Counted from the stretch's first letter, positions 31,891 through 45,721 are shown. The stretch is DNA of 64,000 bases from Amaurobius ferox (GCA_951213105.1 OX578140.1:124023649-124087648); one strand, 5' to 3'. Notes: generated by a model not told the origin, from the sequence alone. Numbers and translations are program-made.

Positions 31891-31974
31891 ATGTGCCTTT
31901 TCTGAATGAACGTACAGTTCTGAAATTTTACATATAGACTAATATGAGATGTGCAAGAAGGTTTCTTTTCTTTT

Positions 31975-32340
31975 CTTAAACCCAGATCGTCCAACTTATC
32001 TGAAGGTCGTAAAGTAACTGTTTGGACAGTCGGGGTAGTGCGGCGGATCGAAAGAGCTCTGGAAGTCCCCGGCGTTTAGTAAGTGACAGCGAATAGGGTA
32101 TGAAATATCGAGCTTTGGGGGTTGGCGACCATCAGGAATTTGAGGGCATGGGAAGGGAGAGTGGCCGCCAGCATAGAGGGTGGGGTGACAAGGCTCGCGA
32201 AGCGAATTCCGGAGCAAGCTATTGGAAAGCGATCGCCGGCTCTGTGACTAGGGCCTATCAGGGCCCCATCCCGTCCTGGTTGTAACTAAATTTTTCTCTC
32301 ATTGCCCGGCTGGGCTCTCCTTGAAGGAGTAAGTAAGGAT
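31975..32340. repeat. GC-richer repeat related to SINE tails
   Basis: It starts AACCCAGATCGTCCAACTTA and AACTGTTTGGACAGTCGGGG, related to the 3' half of SINE family H in reverse. It then diverges into GC-rich sequence (GGAAAGCGATCGCCGGC). No Pol III boxes visible. The origin is unresolved. Confidence 0.4.
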
Positions 32341-33120
32341 CACTTCTAATTTAGAAATAGATATAATCGTCTGGATAACTCAATAGTGGGTCGTATGGCC
32401 AGTCGGAGATCTGTGGTTGGGTCCTCAGGGGAGATAGCAGTTTATTTGTGATGAACAAAATACTGCGTATTAAGGAAATAGTAATTCAAATCAAAATGCA
32501 TTTCGAAATAAAGTGTGACGCATTTTAAAATAAAATAAAACATGGCATGTTTTATGGGAAAAGCACCGTATAAAGGCTATCTATTTTGAAAAAAGATTTA
32601 TAAATCTTTCCTGAAGTCAGTTAGTTGCAAGTATATATCCTTCACGTATTTTTGGATGCGTCGGAAGTGCGCAAATGGAGCTACATATGCAAGAACCTGT
32701 TGATGGATATGAAACAGTCTTGTAGTTTTGACTACTATCTTTATTTCTTCTACCGACATGTAAGTTAACATATGTGGAATTAACGTTCGTTCCGGTTTGG
32801 AGACTTTGTTCGATTGATGTTTTTCTCAAGGTTTGATAGAATGTGTAACAGCAGAGGAAAAAAATCTAGATAGTAATGTTTCAGTTAACATTATCATGCA
32901 TTTTATCACATATATTGATCGTTTAGGTTTACTTTTCTCATAATTCGTAATGGAATGAAAAATACATATATTTTTTCGTGAGCTTTCATGCAGAAGATTT
33001 TCTTTTAAAATAATTCTTTAAAAATCTTTAAAATTTTGCTTTTTTATGTTGGTAACAACTTAGTGACACCGATGAATTAGATGCATTTGCTAAATCGTGT
33101 CATTTTATGTATCTTATAAT
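32341..33120. other. AT-rich stretch, nothing recognised
   Basis: No domain, RNA or repeat identified. Confidence 0.5.
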
Positions 33121-33323
33121 AATTTAATTTATTTTTAATTTGCTAGACCCTTTTGGAAGTCCTAAAAGATTTAAACTTTGTACATATAGTATCAACCATC
33201 GAACGTAATGTAACAGAGGTGTATTTTCTATTGCTCTATAGGGGCGAAAAATGGGTTTAAAAAAAAAAAAATTCCAGGTCTTCCTGAAGCCCACGGTGAT
33301 CAAGCAGGCTGAATATTTCACTA

Positions 33324-33600
33324 GGGCGGGACAACTCAGTGATTACAGCACAGGGATTGCACTTGGAGGATACGAGTTCGATTCCCGGCTCTGCTCAAAC
33401 TGTCCCAAGGTTCACGTAGAGTACGGGCACGTTAAATTTGTGGGCCTGAAAGTTCTTCCGAGAGGTTGGTGGTAGGTGAACGAGGGTACGCTCCCTGTGT
33501 ATATCCCCTCTTGGCTCCGGTCTAAATTGAGTGGCACTACCCAGGCCGTCCAAACAGATATCTTACATTTTCGGGTAGTTCGGACGATTTGAGTAAAAAA
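33324..33600 (+). repeat. SINE family H-related, divergent subfamily
   Basis: GGGCGGGACAACTCAGTG, then ACGAGTTCGATTCCC (B box), GAGTACGGGCACGTTAAA and a tail ending GACGATTTGAGTAAAAAAAA. Same plan as family H, but a separate subfamily. Confidence 0.7.
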
Positions 33601-33651
33601 AAAAGAAAGTATCGTTCACTGGATTGAATCTAATTTTCATTTCTTCCCCTA

Positions 33652-33937
33652 GGGTTGAGACTCAGACCGTCCGACCTACCAGAAAGGTGTAAGGTAACTA
33701 TTTAGATGGTTGGGAAATGCCACCTAATTTAGACCGGAACCCAGTGGGGGAGGCATCCACAGGGACTGTACCGTCCTTACCCTACTATCAATCTCTCGGA
33801 AGGACTTACGGATCCACATGTTTAACGTGATCGTACCCCGTATGAACACGGCGGCAGTTTTGGCAGTGGCTGGAATCGAACCCGGGCTTACCGAGTGCAA
33901 CTCCAGCGCGCTAACCACTGGGCTACCGCGCCCTCTT
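33652..33937 (-). repeat. SINE family H, copy 3
   Basis: On the minus strand: GGGCGCGGTAGCCCAGTGG, TTAGCGCGCTGGAG (A-box side) and CCGGGTTCGATTCCAGCC (B box). The tail ends TCGGACGGTCTGAGTCTC. Almost complete, facing the copy at 33324-33600 with about 50 bp between. Confidence 0.8.
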
Positions 33938-34509
33938 CCCCTAGGGTGGAGAAAATTTGAGGAGGGGGTTAAAATTCTTCCTCCACCGTTCAGAAGTTAT
34001 CGATGACTTAGAAGACTGAAACTTTGAACATATATAGTAGTGTATTAACAACGTAGTAGTGCTTATAATTGGAGATGGATTCTCGGTATCGCCTTCTGGG
34101 GACAGAGAATTATTTTTTTATTCTTTACAGATCATTTAGAGGTCCCCTGTGACTTAAAAAGCTGAATCTTTGACACTTACAGTATTGTACACAGGATCGA
34201 TTCAAATGACACCAGATTTTCGATTTCTCTTTCTGGAGTGGCAAAAGTGTTTCATTGAAGTCTTTTCAGACCCTCAACAAGCCTCCGGATGATTTATAGA
34301 AGGCTGAATATTTGCACACATATAGTGTCCATAACGGGACAAAACGTAACGGCGACACGTTTCGATTTCTCCCCCAGGGGCAGATAAAATAAGGTGGAAA
34401 GTCTTTTCAGACCCTCGAGTAATCCCTCTGTGTGCAAGACGGTTGAAACGTTGCACACTTGTAGTATCAACAGACCTATGATACACGGCGCAATACATTG
34501 TTAAACAAA

Positions 34510-35175
34510 ATACAACTTATTAAAAAAAGTTTCGACTGAATTACTTTCTCATGCTATAGAATAGAAAATGTCGACTTAAATTCGACTTAATTACTTTTTC
34601 ATGCTATTAAATAGAAAATGTATTGATTTCAAGAAAATTTTCAAATTCGAGATTTTGTCGTGAATATATGATTTACGACTTCCTGGACACGTTTTGACTA
34701 TTTTTGGAATGATCTGTCTGTATGTGGGCGATTTCTTGTGTTCATAATAGCTGCCGAAAAAATTAATGAATATTCACGAAACTTTATATACGGCTTTGTT
34801 ATCGAAAAATCTAGAACTATTAAGTAGAATTTTTTAAAATTTGAGCGAAAGCTTCGAAGTTTATTCGAAATTTTATATATTTTTTAAGATGACAGGATAG
34901 GACACAATTTAACATAATTATGCATAAAAGGGTTTATTTCAGGGTCAAAGATCACGATTTCAATCATTGTTGGGAAAAATATCTACGATACAAATTTTTT
35001 TCTTTTGTTCGTGACTTCCTTCTTAGCCCCTCCCCCCCTCGGGGGACAGGTTCAGCCTCCCACGGGAAGTACATTGTCAAGTATGGTGTCAATCGAAAGA
35101 TTTTTTCAAGCTCTTTAAAGTGAATGGTAACACGCTATAATTGTAATAAATTGAACACAAATAATTGTAATAAAT
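34510..35175 (+). mobile_element. Family-F repeat, copy 1
   Basis: ATTACTTTCTCATGCTATAG and CTATTAAATAGAAAATGT mark a hairpin-like head with an internal direct duplication (34538-34620). CCTGGACACGTTTTGACTAT and TCTGTCTGTATG follow. The 3' half matches, in reverse, 49690-49975 and 50895-51330. It shares the TCTG microsatellite plan with families A to D. Noncoding. Confidence 0.5.
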
Positions 35176-35504
35176 TGATACCGATTTAAAAAAAATTTCT
35201 TGTAAAATTTAGAAAAAAACCCCTCTTCTAAGATGGATTCTGGTATGGAAAAGTCGAACTGAGCTTTAAGTTGAGTGCAGTTAAGTTTTGAAAAGTGTTA
35301 GATTCAGTGTCTTTGACGGGCTTAAATACTAACACTGTTACTATGTCTAATCCTATAAATGATCAAAGTATTACTTTTCGCCATAGACTTCACTATCGCC
35401 ATTATTTAGGGATCTATTGTTTCCCTTAGGACGTCTTAAATTTATAACATTTCTCAAATCAGGCAAATTATAGAAATACTACTAATTTCTATTTTTACTT
35501 TCCT
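35176..35504. other. No feature recognised
   Basis: A mixed AT-rich interval between families F and A; nothing supported. Confidence 0.5.
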
Positions 35505-36453
35505 TATATACAAAATGTATAAGGAAAGTATTGTGACGGGGTCGAAAATAGGAATTCGAGTTTTCGACGGGAGAGCGCGTTTCAAGCATCCCTGATCACG
35601 AATCAAACATTTTGAGGTGATGTCTGTGTGTGTGTGTGTGTGCGCGTGTGTGTGAAAGTATGTGTGTGTGTGTGTGTGTGTCAGTGAGTCTGTGGAGACG
35701 ATATCTCACGAACGACTGGAGCGAATCGAATGAAATTTGGTACAAAAATCACAATCCGTGAATACTGGAAGTTTATTCTTTTTAAATGTAATCGAATGTT
35801 CACCCCCCCCCCTATATTTTCGAGTGAAATTTTGAAAATGTCATCAACAAATCAAAACCTTTAATAAAGTTACGCAAATAGACATTTGTTATATAATTTT
35901 TCCAGAGAAAACGATTGACGTCAACTTTAGAATGCTAGCATAAACTGTTCCCGAGATATTGCACATTTTTCAAATAAATTTATCAAAATATCCCGTAAAT
36001 TAAAAAAAAATATTAACTGTTGAGAAACATGTTGACTTTTCATATGTAATATCATGCGATAAATTGGGTGACATCATTCTCGTGGATCTAGCTCGTTCCA
36101 TTCATGAGAAAAGATAATTTGAGTAATACTTTTGTATTTAACCGCCAATAGTCATTTATCTGCTATAAGAATAACTTATTTCTGTGTCCATAAAGCTTGC
36201 GAGAATTTGGCGACGAATTTGGCGGAATGTCGCCAACTTGCGCGACTTTTTAAAATGCTGCCAAATTAACCAAAATCTGGCCAAATGGATAAAAATGACG
36301 CTAAATCAATGACAATGATGACTAATTGTCGAAAATTCAATATCTTGGAAAGAATATATGTATCTACTACTATAAGAAAAACCTATTGTTTTTACTCTAA
36401 AAGTATTAAATTCATTGCATTATATATGGAAATCATGTGTTGCCCACATCAGA
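35505..36453 (+). mobile_element. Family-A Helentron-like repeat A2
   Basis: Hairpin head TACTTTCCTTATATAC facing GTATAAGGAAAGTA; a GAGTTTTCGACGGGAGAGC block; an expanded TG tract (about 35620-35680); CGAACGACTGGAGCGAATCG; the GGCGAC block (about 36190-36245); end CATGTGTTGCCCACATCAGA. Confidence 0.75.
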
Positions 36454-36654
36454 TTTTTTTATAATACATCTACACATAAAATTTCCCATCGATGTGTGCA
36501 ATCGCAAATGAGTTATTGCATTTATATTTTACAGATCTTCATACACATACATGCAGACAGGTAGCCACAGAAACAAACGGATACACATGCACAGACTAGC
36601 AGAAGCGCACACAGAGACACTCATCTTTTAGAAGGTATTCAAAACGTGTTTAAT
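36454..36654. other. No feature recognised
   Basis: A short AT-rich interval with CACA-containing sequence; nothing supported. Confidence 0.4.
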
Positions 36655-37835
36655 AGTTAACAAGAAATATCAATCATGCATAAGCATTGATTATGAAACA
36701 CTTTCTAATTGAAATGTAATTTCATTTAAAAATCTCTAAAGTGTGATACATTCAGTTGTGATATCTTTTACATTATCACAGTACTTCAGTAATTTATTAT
36801 ACTTAAATATTTAAAACTGTATCGAAATATATAAATCATCTGATTCTCTATGCAAAATCAATGAATATTTCATTCATATAACTTGTATTCCAGACTCCAG
36901 AGCTAAATAATTTTGTGTGAAAAAATTCAGCAATTCTTATGTAACTCACTTTACAATCGCTTGAGATATTTGCATTCTGCATAAGTTAAAATTAGGCTTC
37001 GTTGCAGAAATAATAAAAGTTCAGGGATCATTTAATATCACAACTATTGTAATTGTGTAGGCACGGAATTTAGATACACAGATAATACACAGATACACAG
37101 ATAACATATGTGTGTGTGTGTGTATGTATTCAAAGTATTGGAATCGTGCCAAAGATCGGAACTCGAATTTTCGAAGGATCTACACGTTTTAGGACTTCTA
37201 GAATACGAAAAAACTATTTTTAGGAAGACGTCTGTGCGTGTAACGTTGTATCTGTGTGTGTTTTTGTGTGTCTGTGAGGATATTGCATCCACTCTAACTG
37301 AAAAACTAATGGACCGAATTTCATAAAATTTGGAAGGTAAGTTTTTTGTGGGAAACCCTGAAGTACATTAGATTATAGTACGTTTCGTAATAAAATAATC
37401 TGCCTTCTTTGCGAAATGGCCGGCAAAAATTGTCTTTATCCGCTCTAGCTAAAAAATATAGGACCAAATTTAACAAAATTTGGTGTATAATATTTCAATA
37501 ATCTACAAGTGATTTATATACCGAATTTAATAAAATTTGCTATATAAATCACTTGTAGGTTATTCTAGTACGATTCGGGAAAATGGAACGGGCTTTTTTT
37601 GCGAAATGGCCCTCAAAAATCGTTAAATATAAAAACAAGAGACCACGTGAGCTCAATTATATCAATTAAATTCCTATTTTATACGTGATTTTTGACAACA
37701 AAAAGAATAAGACTAACCCCATTACTCTAGGACTAGCCGTTCTTGAGATATTTTAGTTTTTTCGCGTTTTCACTACGCCACCTTCGACTAAATCAAATCA
37801 GCTATCAAATGAGAACCAAATTTAAGTTTAACGTG
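36655..37835. repeat. Duplicated block: family-C tail (reverse) joined to family-B piece, copy 1
   Basis: 36655-37035 is the family-C 3' end in reverse (ATCAATCATGCATAAGCATTG first). 37120-37835 is family B without its 5' hairpin, starting at a TG run (37106-37128). The same compound occurs at 43525-44695, so it was duplicated as a block. Inside, 37503-37558 forms a ~56-nt hairpin around a CCGAATTT-type motif. Confidence 0.75.
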
Positions 37836-37839
37836 CAAA

Positions 37840-39722
37840 CTCAATGTCATTTAAAATACTTATGGATGATATTTTGTGCAGATAAACTGAAATTATTATT
37901 GAAGAAATAAAGAGGACGTGAATATGAGTCTGCAGGGAAAGACATGTGCTGCCCACATCAGAATTTTTAACAACATTACAACAAAGATTTATAGAAGTGA
38001 ACGGGGGTTATTTGCAGGCCAAAAATGAAAAAAATGTAAGATCTATATTTAAAGATCCACCAAATTTTTGTAGAATAAAATGTTCTACAAATTTAAGCTG
38101 TGTACCAAATTTCAACTCTCTAAGACGTAGGAAAATGCATTAAAAATGTCATCAAATAAGTATATCATGAAGAGTCATATAAAATTAAAAAAAAAATTGA
38201 AAAATTTTTACCTACCAAATTTATTTTAAAATGTGAAGCCTCTCTCATATACAAAATAACAAATCTTTTGGAAAGATATTAATTATATAATATATCTTGT
38301 TTTTATTTCTGGAGGATATCCCAAAAGTCAGAATTTTATTGAATTTGTTTTTCTCCCTATATAAATAATTTTTAATTAAAAAACTACCTTACATATATTA
38401 CTGAAATTTTTTTTCTATATTTTATGGGACAATATGAATATTTCCTAAAAATTTCGAAGCAATTTGTGAATTTTAAATTTGCTTAAAAAATGTTTGAATA
38501 TTTAGGTCTCATAGGGTTCAATGTATTTCATTTTTTCAACCCGGATTAAAAAAAAAACTAATTGGGTGATATTATTTATTTACATTCCCATAGGTCCCAC
38601 AGACCGTTTGACAAACATGCTAAAATTTCATTTTGATAAAGTCATTTTTACGGCAGTTATCGTGCTAACGAACAGACAGAATGAACAAAGTCATTAACAC
38701 TTTCAACTATGTTGTAAAGTGTTAATAAAAAAATGCTTTTCGGACAAAATCTAGATTTCAAAAATATTCGTGAAACTTTATACTAGAAAATAAAAGTTCT
38801 GATTCATTTTTAACACTTTACAACATAGTTGAAAAGTGTTTATGACCTTGTTCATTCTCTCTGACTGTCTGTCTGTCCGTTAGCATGATAACTGGCGTAA
38901 AAATGACTTTATCAAAATGAAATTTTAGTATGTTTTTCAGACGGTCTGTGGAACCTATGGGAATATAAATAAATAATATCACCCAATTAGTTTTTTATTG
39001 AACCCGGGTTGAAAAAATGAAATAAATTGAACCCTATGGGACCTAATGTATCAAACATTTTTTAAGCAAATTTAAAATTCACAAATTGTTTCGAAATTTT
39101 TAGGAAATATTCACATCATCTCATAAAATATATATAAAAAATTTCAGTAAAATATGTTAAGTAGTTTTTTAATTAAAAATTATTTAATATAGGGAAAAAA
39201 ACATATTCAATTAAATTCTGATTTTTGGGATATCCTCCAGAAAGAAAAAAGAGACATATTGTATAATAAATATCTTTCCAAGAATTTGATTAATTTGTAT
39301 ATGAAAGAGGCTTCCCATTTTAAAATAAATTTAGTGGATAACAATTTTTCAATTCTTTAAAATTTTTTTTTAATTTTATATAACTCATCATGACATACTT
39401 ATTTGATGGCATTTTTAATGCACTTTCCTACGTCCTAGAGAGTTAAAATTTGGTACACAGCTTAAATTTGTTGAACATTTTATTCGACAAAAATTTGTTG
39501 GATCTTTAAATATAGATCCTACATTTTCTCGGAATGGCCTGCAAATAATCCCCGTTCACTTCTATAAATCATTGTTGTAATATTGTTAAAAATTCTGATG
39601 TGGGCAGCACATGTCTTTCCCTGCAGACTCATATTCACGTTCTCTTTATTTTTTCAATAATAATTTGAGTTTATCTGCACAAAATAGCAGCCATAAGTAT
39701 TTTAAATGACATTGAATTTGAG
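37840..39722. repeat. Second, older palindrome (~0.9-kb arms)
   Basis: Arms 37840-38725 and 38815-39722 face each other across about 85 nt. The outer parts are family-B 3' ends (GTGCTGCCCACATCAG near 37950; its complement near 39600). The inner parts are family-C heads (AACACTTTACAACATAGTTG and complement). The arms differ by many substitutions and indels, so it is much older than the 12-kb palindrome. Confidence 0.8.
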
Positions 39723-39839
39723 TTGCTGAGAGCTTTTTTTCCTTTATCTTTTGTATTATATAAATGTACTTGTTTGAGCAGCTAACCGCCTTTAGGTATA
39801 TTTTCAGTAGTGTGATTTTGATGAGGTTAATAGTTATAT

Positions 39840-40192
<353 letters not shown>

Positions 40193-40194
<2 letters not shown>

Positions 40195-41606
40195 TCGTAA
40201 AAACTAAATAGAAGCAAAATAGAATATAGAAAACTTCCTAATACTTATTTTCTTGGCTTACTATTTATATCTATTTTTTATAGTTTCGGAGATGTTTCGA
40301 GTAAAGGTTAGAAAAATGAAAAACTCTCTCGCGGACACAAATACTTTTCTGGGATTTTCGAAACAAAAGTTCAAAATATTAAAATATTGAAATTATTTTT
40401 ATATGCTCATAATTCCTACCCTTTTTCCGACAAAACAAGAAACAGTATTTACATTTTTATCCATTAGGATCGGAGGTATAAATATCTAAAGCGTTTGCAT
40501 TTTTTTGTAACTCTCCGATTTATACTACAGACACCCCCAAGCATAGATGCTATTGATATTAAAACAAATTAAATGCAGACGACTGTCCTCATATTTCATT
40601 CCTAACTGCAAATTTGCATCCTTGTACTCTCCGATAATTTTGACACTTTGGAAGGACGGAAGCACACAGAATTCATTGGCAGTTCAAATAGGCACACCGG
40701 TTTTTCTTTTAGTTGTTGTTGTTTCTGGCATAATGACATTTATGCAAAGTTAGCGCGACACAACTCAGAAACTGTCTTTTCACCTCTGCTTCTTCTGACC
40801 TCCTTGTTTGGTGCTCGAGTATATTTATTCTGACGTACGAAATAACGGTTCTGTGACCAAAAAGTGACGATGCGTGAGAAAATAAGGTGAATAAAGTGAT
40901 TAAGGTGAATTATACATGAGGCCAAGAAGTGTCGATCTCAATTAAGATCGAGGAGAATATGACTTTCCTTCTGTATCCGACTAGCTCATTTGATTGCTGT
41001 CCCGGTATTAAAAGGATAAGAGTTCCAAATAAAATATTTCGTACTGATTTCCGATATATTTTAAACTATGAAGTCTTACATGATAGAGGAAGGTGTGTGT
41101 GTGTTTGTGCAGTCTGTTTCGATAAATATAAGCGCCATACGTCCATGACATATGGTACATAGATACTTGAGGGTCCCGGAAGGTACACCTCGGCATTATT
41201 TATTCTTTAACATCGAATTAGTTTTTTAAATTGTTTTATGTTTTAGCCTGATTCACAGCGTTTTTGACTGATATTCACAAAAATATCGATTCTTTATCGG
41301 CATAAAATATTATCACAGAGTTTCCATCTTCACACCATCGGAAGGATAAAGAAAATTCTCTTTCAAACAAACTTTGAACGGAATCCGTGTTTTTAATAAA
41401 CGAATTTTTGTGAATTCAAAAAAATATATATACTTTTTGTGCATTTTAAACATATCCGATTTTAATATTACGATATAAGAAAATGACTGTGCTATCCAAA
41501 ATTTATAATTTAACAGGAGCTCCTTAATATATCATAAAGCACTCCAGGAAAAAATTATTTCATAAACCCATCCGTTAATTAATTGTAAGATGTTTAACCA
41601 AACCAT
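40193..41606. other. Unique-looking AT-rich stretch
   Basis: No repeat or domain recognised. A segment around 40660-40900 has more balanced composition and open frames of 60-68 codons on both strands, but no coding signature that I can identify. Confidence 0.4.
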
Positions 41607-41729
41607 ACGTTTGATTTGTGTCTAGAGATGCTTGAAGCGTGCACTTCCGTCGAAAACTCGAATTCGAATTTTCGACCCCGTCACAATACTCTCCTTATAC
41701 ATTATACTATGCATATAAGGAAAGTAAAA
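41607..41729 (-). mobile_element. Family-A repeat, 5'-terminal fragment A3
   Basis: It retains only the hairpin end (ATAAGGAAAGTA, near 41729) and the TCGACCCCGTCACAATACTC and GCTTGAAGCGTGC blocks; the rest is missing. Confidence 0.7.
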
Positions 41730-42238
41730 GCAGTATAAAAACTGAATTATGGAATATTTCCAGGTTAGCTAAAATATAAATAAAACGAATGGAACGTCAT
41801 CCAAAATAAAGACTTCTGCGCAATCGAAATTAAACAAGAAATATTTTTCTTGCCTACAACAAACATAAGACATTCCGCAGATAGATCAATAGAATCCTGA
41901 TTTACAGCTCTGTTGGGATATAAAAATCGAAAGCTTCTTCTAAATGAAACTTGATTGCTGGAATATTAGATCTGGCAAGATAGATTGAATGTATTGCAGA
42001 TATTTCCTTTTATTGGTTTTGAGTCAAACATGGATTCTTCGAAAATAAAGTTATCATGCACTATATATAGAAATTTTCACACAATAGTTCCTATAAGTAT
42101 CATTCCAAATTTCATCCAGCGCATTTTCATATATTTTAAATATCTTACACCTATATTTGACACAACAAACATCGTTATCTCGCGTTCAAATCATCCATTG
42201 AATAGCATTTAATTTGCATTCTTTATATTTAAAAAAAA
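41730..42238. other. No feature recognised
   Basis: AT-rich; a 75-codon frame at 41985-42212 has no recognisable feature. Confidence 0.45.
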
Positions 42239-43150
42239 TCTGATGTGGGCAACACATAACTTTCCTTATATAATACAATGAATTTACTATTTTTTGCAAT
42301 AAAAAATAGGTTTTTCTCATAATAGATATTTATATTCTTCCCCAGATATTGAATTTTCCTCAATTAGTCGTCATTTTCATTGATTTGGTGTCATTTTTAT
42401 CCATTTGGCGAGATTTTCGCTAATTTGGCAACATTTCAAAAAGTTGCCAAGTTGGCGACATTCCGCCAAATTCGGCGCCAAAATCTCGTCATGCGTTACG
42501 GACGGAGAAATAAGTTATTCTTATAGCAGATAAATAACTATTGGCGTTCAAATACAAAAGTATTACTCAAAGTATTTTTTCTCATGAATGGAACGAGCTA
42601 GATCCACGAGAATGATATCACCAAATTTATCGCATGATATTACATATGAAAAGTGAAAATGTTTCTCAACAGTTAATATTTTTTTTTAATTTATGGGATT
42701 TTTTGATAAATTCATTTTAGAAAAGTCCAATATCTCGAGAACGATTCATGCCAGCGTTCTAAAGTTTAGGTCAATCGTTTTCTAAGGAAACATTACATAA
42801 AAAATGTCTATTTGTGTAATTTTATTAAAGGTTTTGATTTTTGCTGATTTTTTCAAAATTTCACTCGAAAATTTAAGGGGTTCTGAACATTCGATTACGT
42901 TTAAAAACAATAGGCTTCCAGTATTCACGGTTTATGATTTTTGTACCAAATTTCATTCGCTCTATTTGTTCATGAGATATCGTCTTCACAGACTCACTGA
43001 CACACACACACACAAACACGGACATCAGCTCAAAACTGTTTGATTCGTGATCAGAGATGCCTAAAACGTGCTCTCCCTTCGAAAACTCGAATACGAATTT
43101 TCGACCCCGTCACAATAATTTCCTTATACTTAATGTATATCAGGAAAGTA
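42239..43150 (-). mobile_element. Family-A repeat A4
   Basis: In window order it runs from TCTGATGTGGGCAACACAT to the hairpin ending ATATCAGGAAAGTAAT. It contains the GGCGACATTCCGCC block (about 42450-42485), the CTGACACACACACACAC tract (about 42993-43015) and TCGACCCCGTCACAATAA. Confidence 0.75.
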
Positions 43151-43524
43151 ATAGGCGTTTTGGTGGATTTAAAGCATTTTAACGCGCCTTAGTTAAGCTG
43201 AAAACTTTTCGATTTCACTGCGTACTTATTGTACAAGCGTATAATAAGGAAGAATATATAAAGATGCGGAAAACTCTACACTCAATTTCTTTCTTCATTA
43301 TTTATATCGTTACATCAATCATTTACGTTATAATGATTTATTATCGAAAAGGAGTAGGTTACAATTATTCTAATAATTGTAGCCTATAGTATTATGGTTA
43401 TAGTATTATGGTTGCAATTATTCTAATAAAACAACAGTCGTTCTAATAAAATATGTCTGTTTATTTCAAATTCTGTTTCGATTTTGCTAAACTAAAAATG
43501 ACGTTAGTATTGACAATAGTATGA
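43151..43524. other. No feature recognised
   Basis: AT-rich, with a local direct repeat of ATTATTCTAATAA-like words (43360-43450). No gene. Confidence 0.4.
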
Positions 43525-44698
43525 AACAAGAAAGATCAATCATGCATAAGCATTGATTATGAAACAATTTCCAACTGAAATGTAATTTCATTTAAAAAAT
43601 TTTAAAATGTGATACATTCAGTGGCGATATCTTTTACATTAACACATTACTACAGTAATTTATTATACTTAAATATTTAAAACTGTATCGAAATATAAAT
43701 CATCTGATTCTCTATGCAAAATCAATGAATATTTCATTCATATAACTTGTTTTCCAGACTCCAGAGCTAAATAATTTTGTGTAAAAAAAATTCAGCAATT
43801 CTTATGTAACTCACCTTACAATCGCTTCAGATATTTGCATTCTGCATAAGTTAAAATTAGGCTTCGTTGAAGAAATAATAAAAGTTTAGGGACCATTTAA
43901 AATCACAACTATTGTAATTGCGTAGGCACGGAATTTAGATACACAGATAATACACAGATACGCAGATAATATATATGTGTGTGTGTGTGTATGTATTCAA
44001 AATATTGGAATCGTGCCGAAGATCGGAATTCGCATTTTCGAAGGATCTACACGTTTTGGGACTTCTAAAACACGAAAAAACAATTTTTAGGAAGACGTCT
44101 GTGTGTGTAAGGATGTATCTGTGTGTGTTTCTGTGTCTGTGAGGATATTACAACCACTCTAATTGAAAAACTAATGGACCAAATTTCATAAAATTTGGTA
44201 GGTATGTTTTTTGTGGGAAATCCTGATGTTCATTAGATTATAGTACGATTCGTAATAAAAGAATCTGCCTTCTTTGCGAAATGGCCGGCAGAAATTGCCT
44301 TTATCCACTCTAGCTAAAATCTAATGGAACAAATTTAACAAAATTTGGTGCATAATATTTCAATGACCTACAAGTGATTTATATACTAAATTTAACAAAA
44401 TTCGGTACATAAATCATTTGTAGGTTATTCTAGTTCGATTCAGGAAAAAGGAACGGGCTATTTTTGCGAAATGGCCCGCAAAATTTGTTAAATATAAAAA
44501 TAAAGGACTACGTGTGCTCAATTATATCAATTAAATTCCTATTTTATACGTGATTTTTGACTACAAAAAGAATAGGACTAACCCCATTACTCTAAGACTA
44601 GCCGTTCTTGAGATATTCTAGTTTTTTCGCGTTTTTGCTACGCCACCTTTGACAATAAGTCCAGCTATCAAATGAGAACCAAATTTAAGCAGTTCGAA
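43525..44698. repeat. Duplicated block (family-C tail + family-B piece), copy 2
   Basis: Collinear with 36655-37835 including the C/B junction and the TG run (43976-43992), with a few percent substitutions by eye. The family-B part is cut near 44698, where a short tandem duplication (AACCAAATTTAAGCA) borders the RT fragment. Confidence 0.75.
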
Positions 44699-44702
44699 TT
44701 CA

Positions 44703-45250
44703 ATGAGAACCAAATTTAAGCAATTCGAATATAATGCCAAATTTAAGCCAATAGATATACCAATGGGAGGGGTTTGCTCCTCTATTCTTGCTGATATATA
44801 CTTGAACAAATACGAAGAGGGAACTCATATATTAAATGAGATTTTATACATTCGTTATGTGGATGACATTTTATATGCATGCCACGATGGCCGGGATCAC
44901 TTAAATTTTACTTTTTATCCATCAAACTTAACATTGACAGAAACTACACGTAACATTGATAATAGTATTAATTTCTTGGATTTAACTATATATAAACAAT
45001 CTAATGGTAAAGTGGGATTTAAATTATATGATAAAAGAAAAGACTTTAATTTTAAAATAAATTACATAATTAATTGGAATTCTTGTCTGCATCGTAATGT
45101 TTTCAGGAACATTATTTTAAATTTTTTAACAAGAAGCTAACGATTAAATAGCTGCGCAGTAAATCGATATGGAAGTGATCTGGGCTATCTGAATGAAGCA
45201 ATTGCAAAGGATTACCCTTTACGTTTTCTTAGTGACATTATATGTAAATT
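44703..45250 (+). pseudogene. Reverse-transcriptase fragment (RT1), 5'-truncated
   Basis: The frame reads IPMGGVCSSILADIYL (motif B), YIRYVDDILYA (catalytic YVDD), FYPSNLTLTE, INFLDLTIYK and KLYDKRKDFNF. It is the same RT group as the long frame at 46577-48430, with matching order and spacing. A TAA at 45138 breaks it, and homologous coding (RLNSCAVNRY) continues in frame after it. The 5' two thirds are absent. A 3' untranslated part follows to about 45722. Confidence 0.8.
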
Positions 45251-45721
45251 TTTCAGCATAACCGTAACGGAAAGTTGCAACTTATATTTAAATAGGGGTA
45301 CACTTTCTGTCTGAACTGCAGTTGCGAAGCATTACGGAGGTCTATGTTTATCTGTTTGATGGAGTTCATTTTATACACAGTAAGGATCCTTTACTTTTTG
45401 AAGGATTGAATGGTGAAGTGTACGCGGGGTCTGTTTATCTTGTTTATTGGTGTTAGATATTTGATATTTAAAATGTTTCTTGCGTTTCTGTTTGGATGTA
45501 GTAAATCTTGTTGATACTGTTTTGGTGTAGTGTCTGTATAGGTTTTTCAAATTTTTGGCTTTTTTAGTTTTAGTATATGTACTTGGTTTGCGACTTTGTA
45601 CCCGTTTCCGGGAGAGTCGTCATGACAATTAGCTGGCTTAACAGGGAAGTGGGGGTCACAATCCCCCCCGGCGTACTTTTGATACATTGTCGTTCTTCTT
45701 TTTTTTCTTTATCTTTTGTAT

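Larger units (their letters stand above)
33125..34495. repeat. Degenerate ~140-bp tandem array, interrupted by SINEs
   Basis: Units share CTTTTGGAAGTCC / AGACCCTC, then GACTGAAACTTTGNACA and TATAGTATCAAC-like words at about 33130-33230, 33990-34060, 34150-34210, 34290-34340 and 34420-34480. Two SINEs (33324-33600, 33652-33937) sit inside. Confidence 0.55.
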
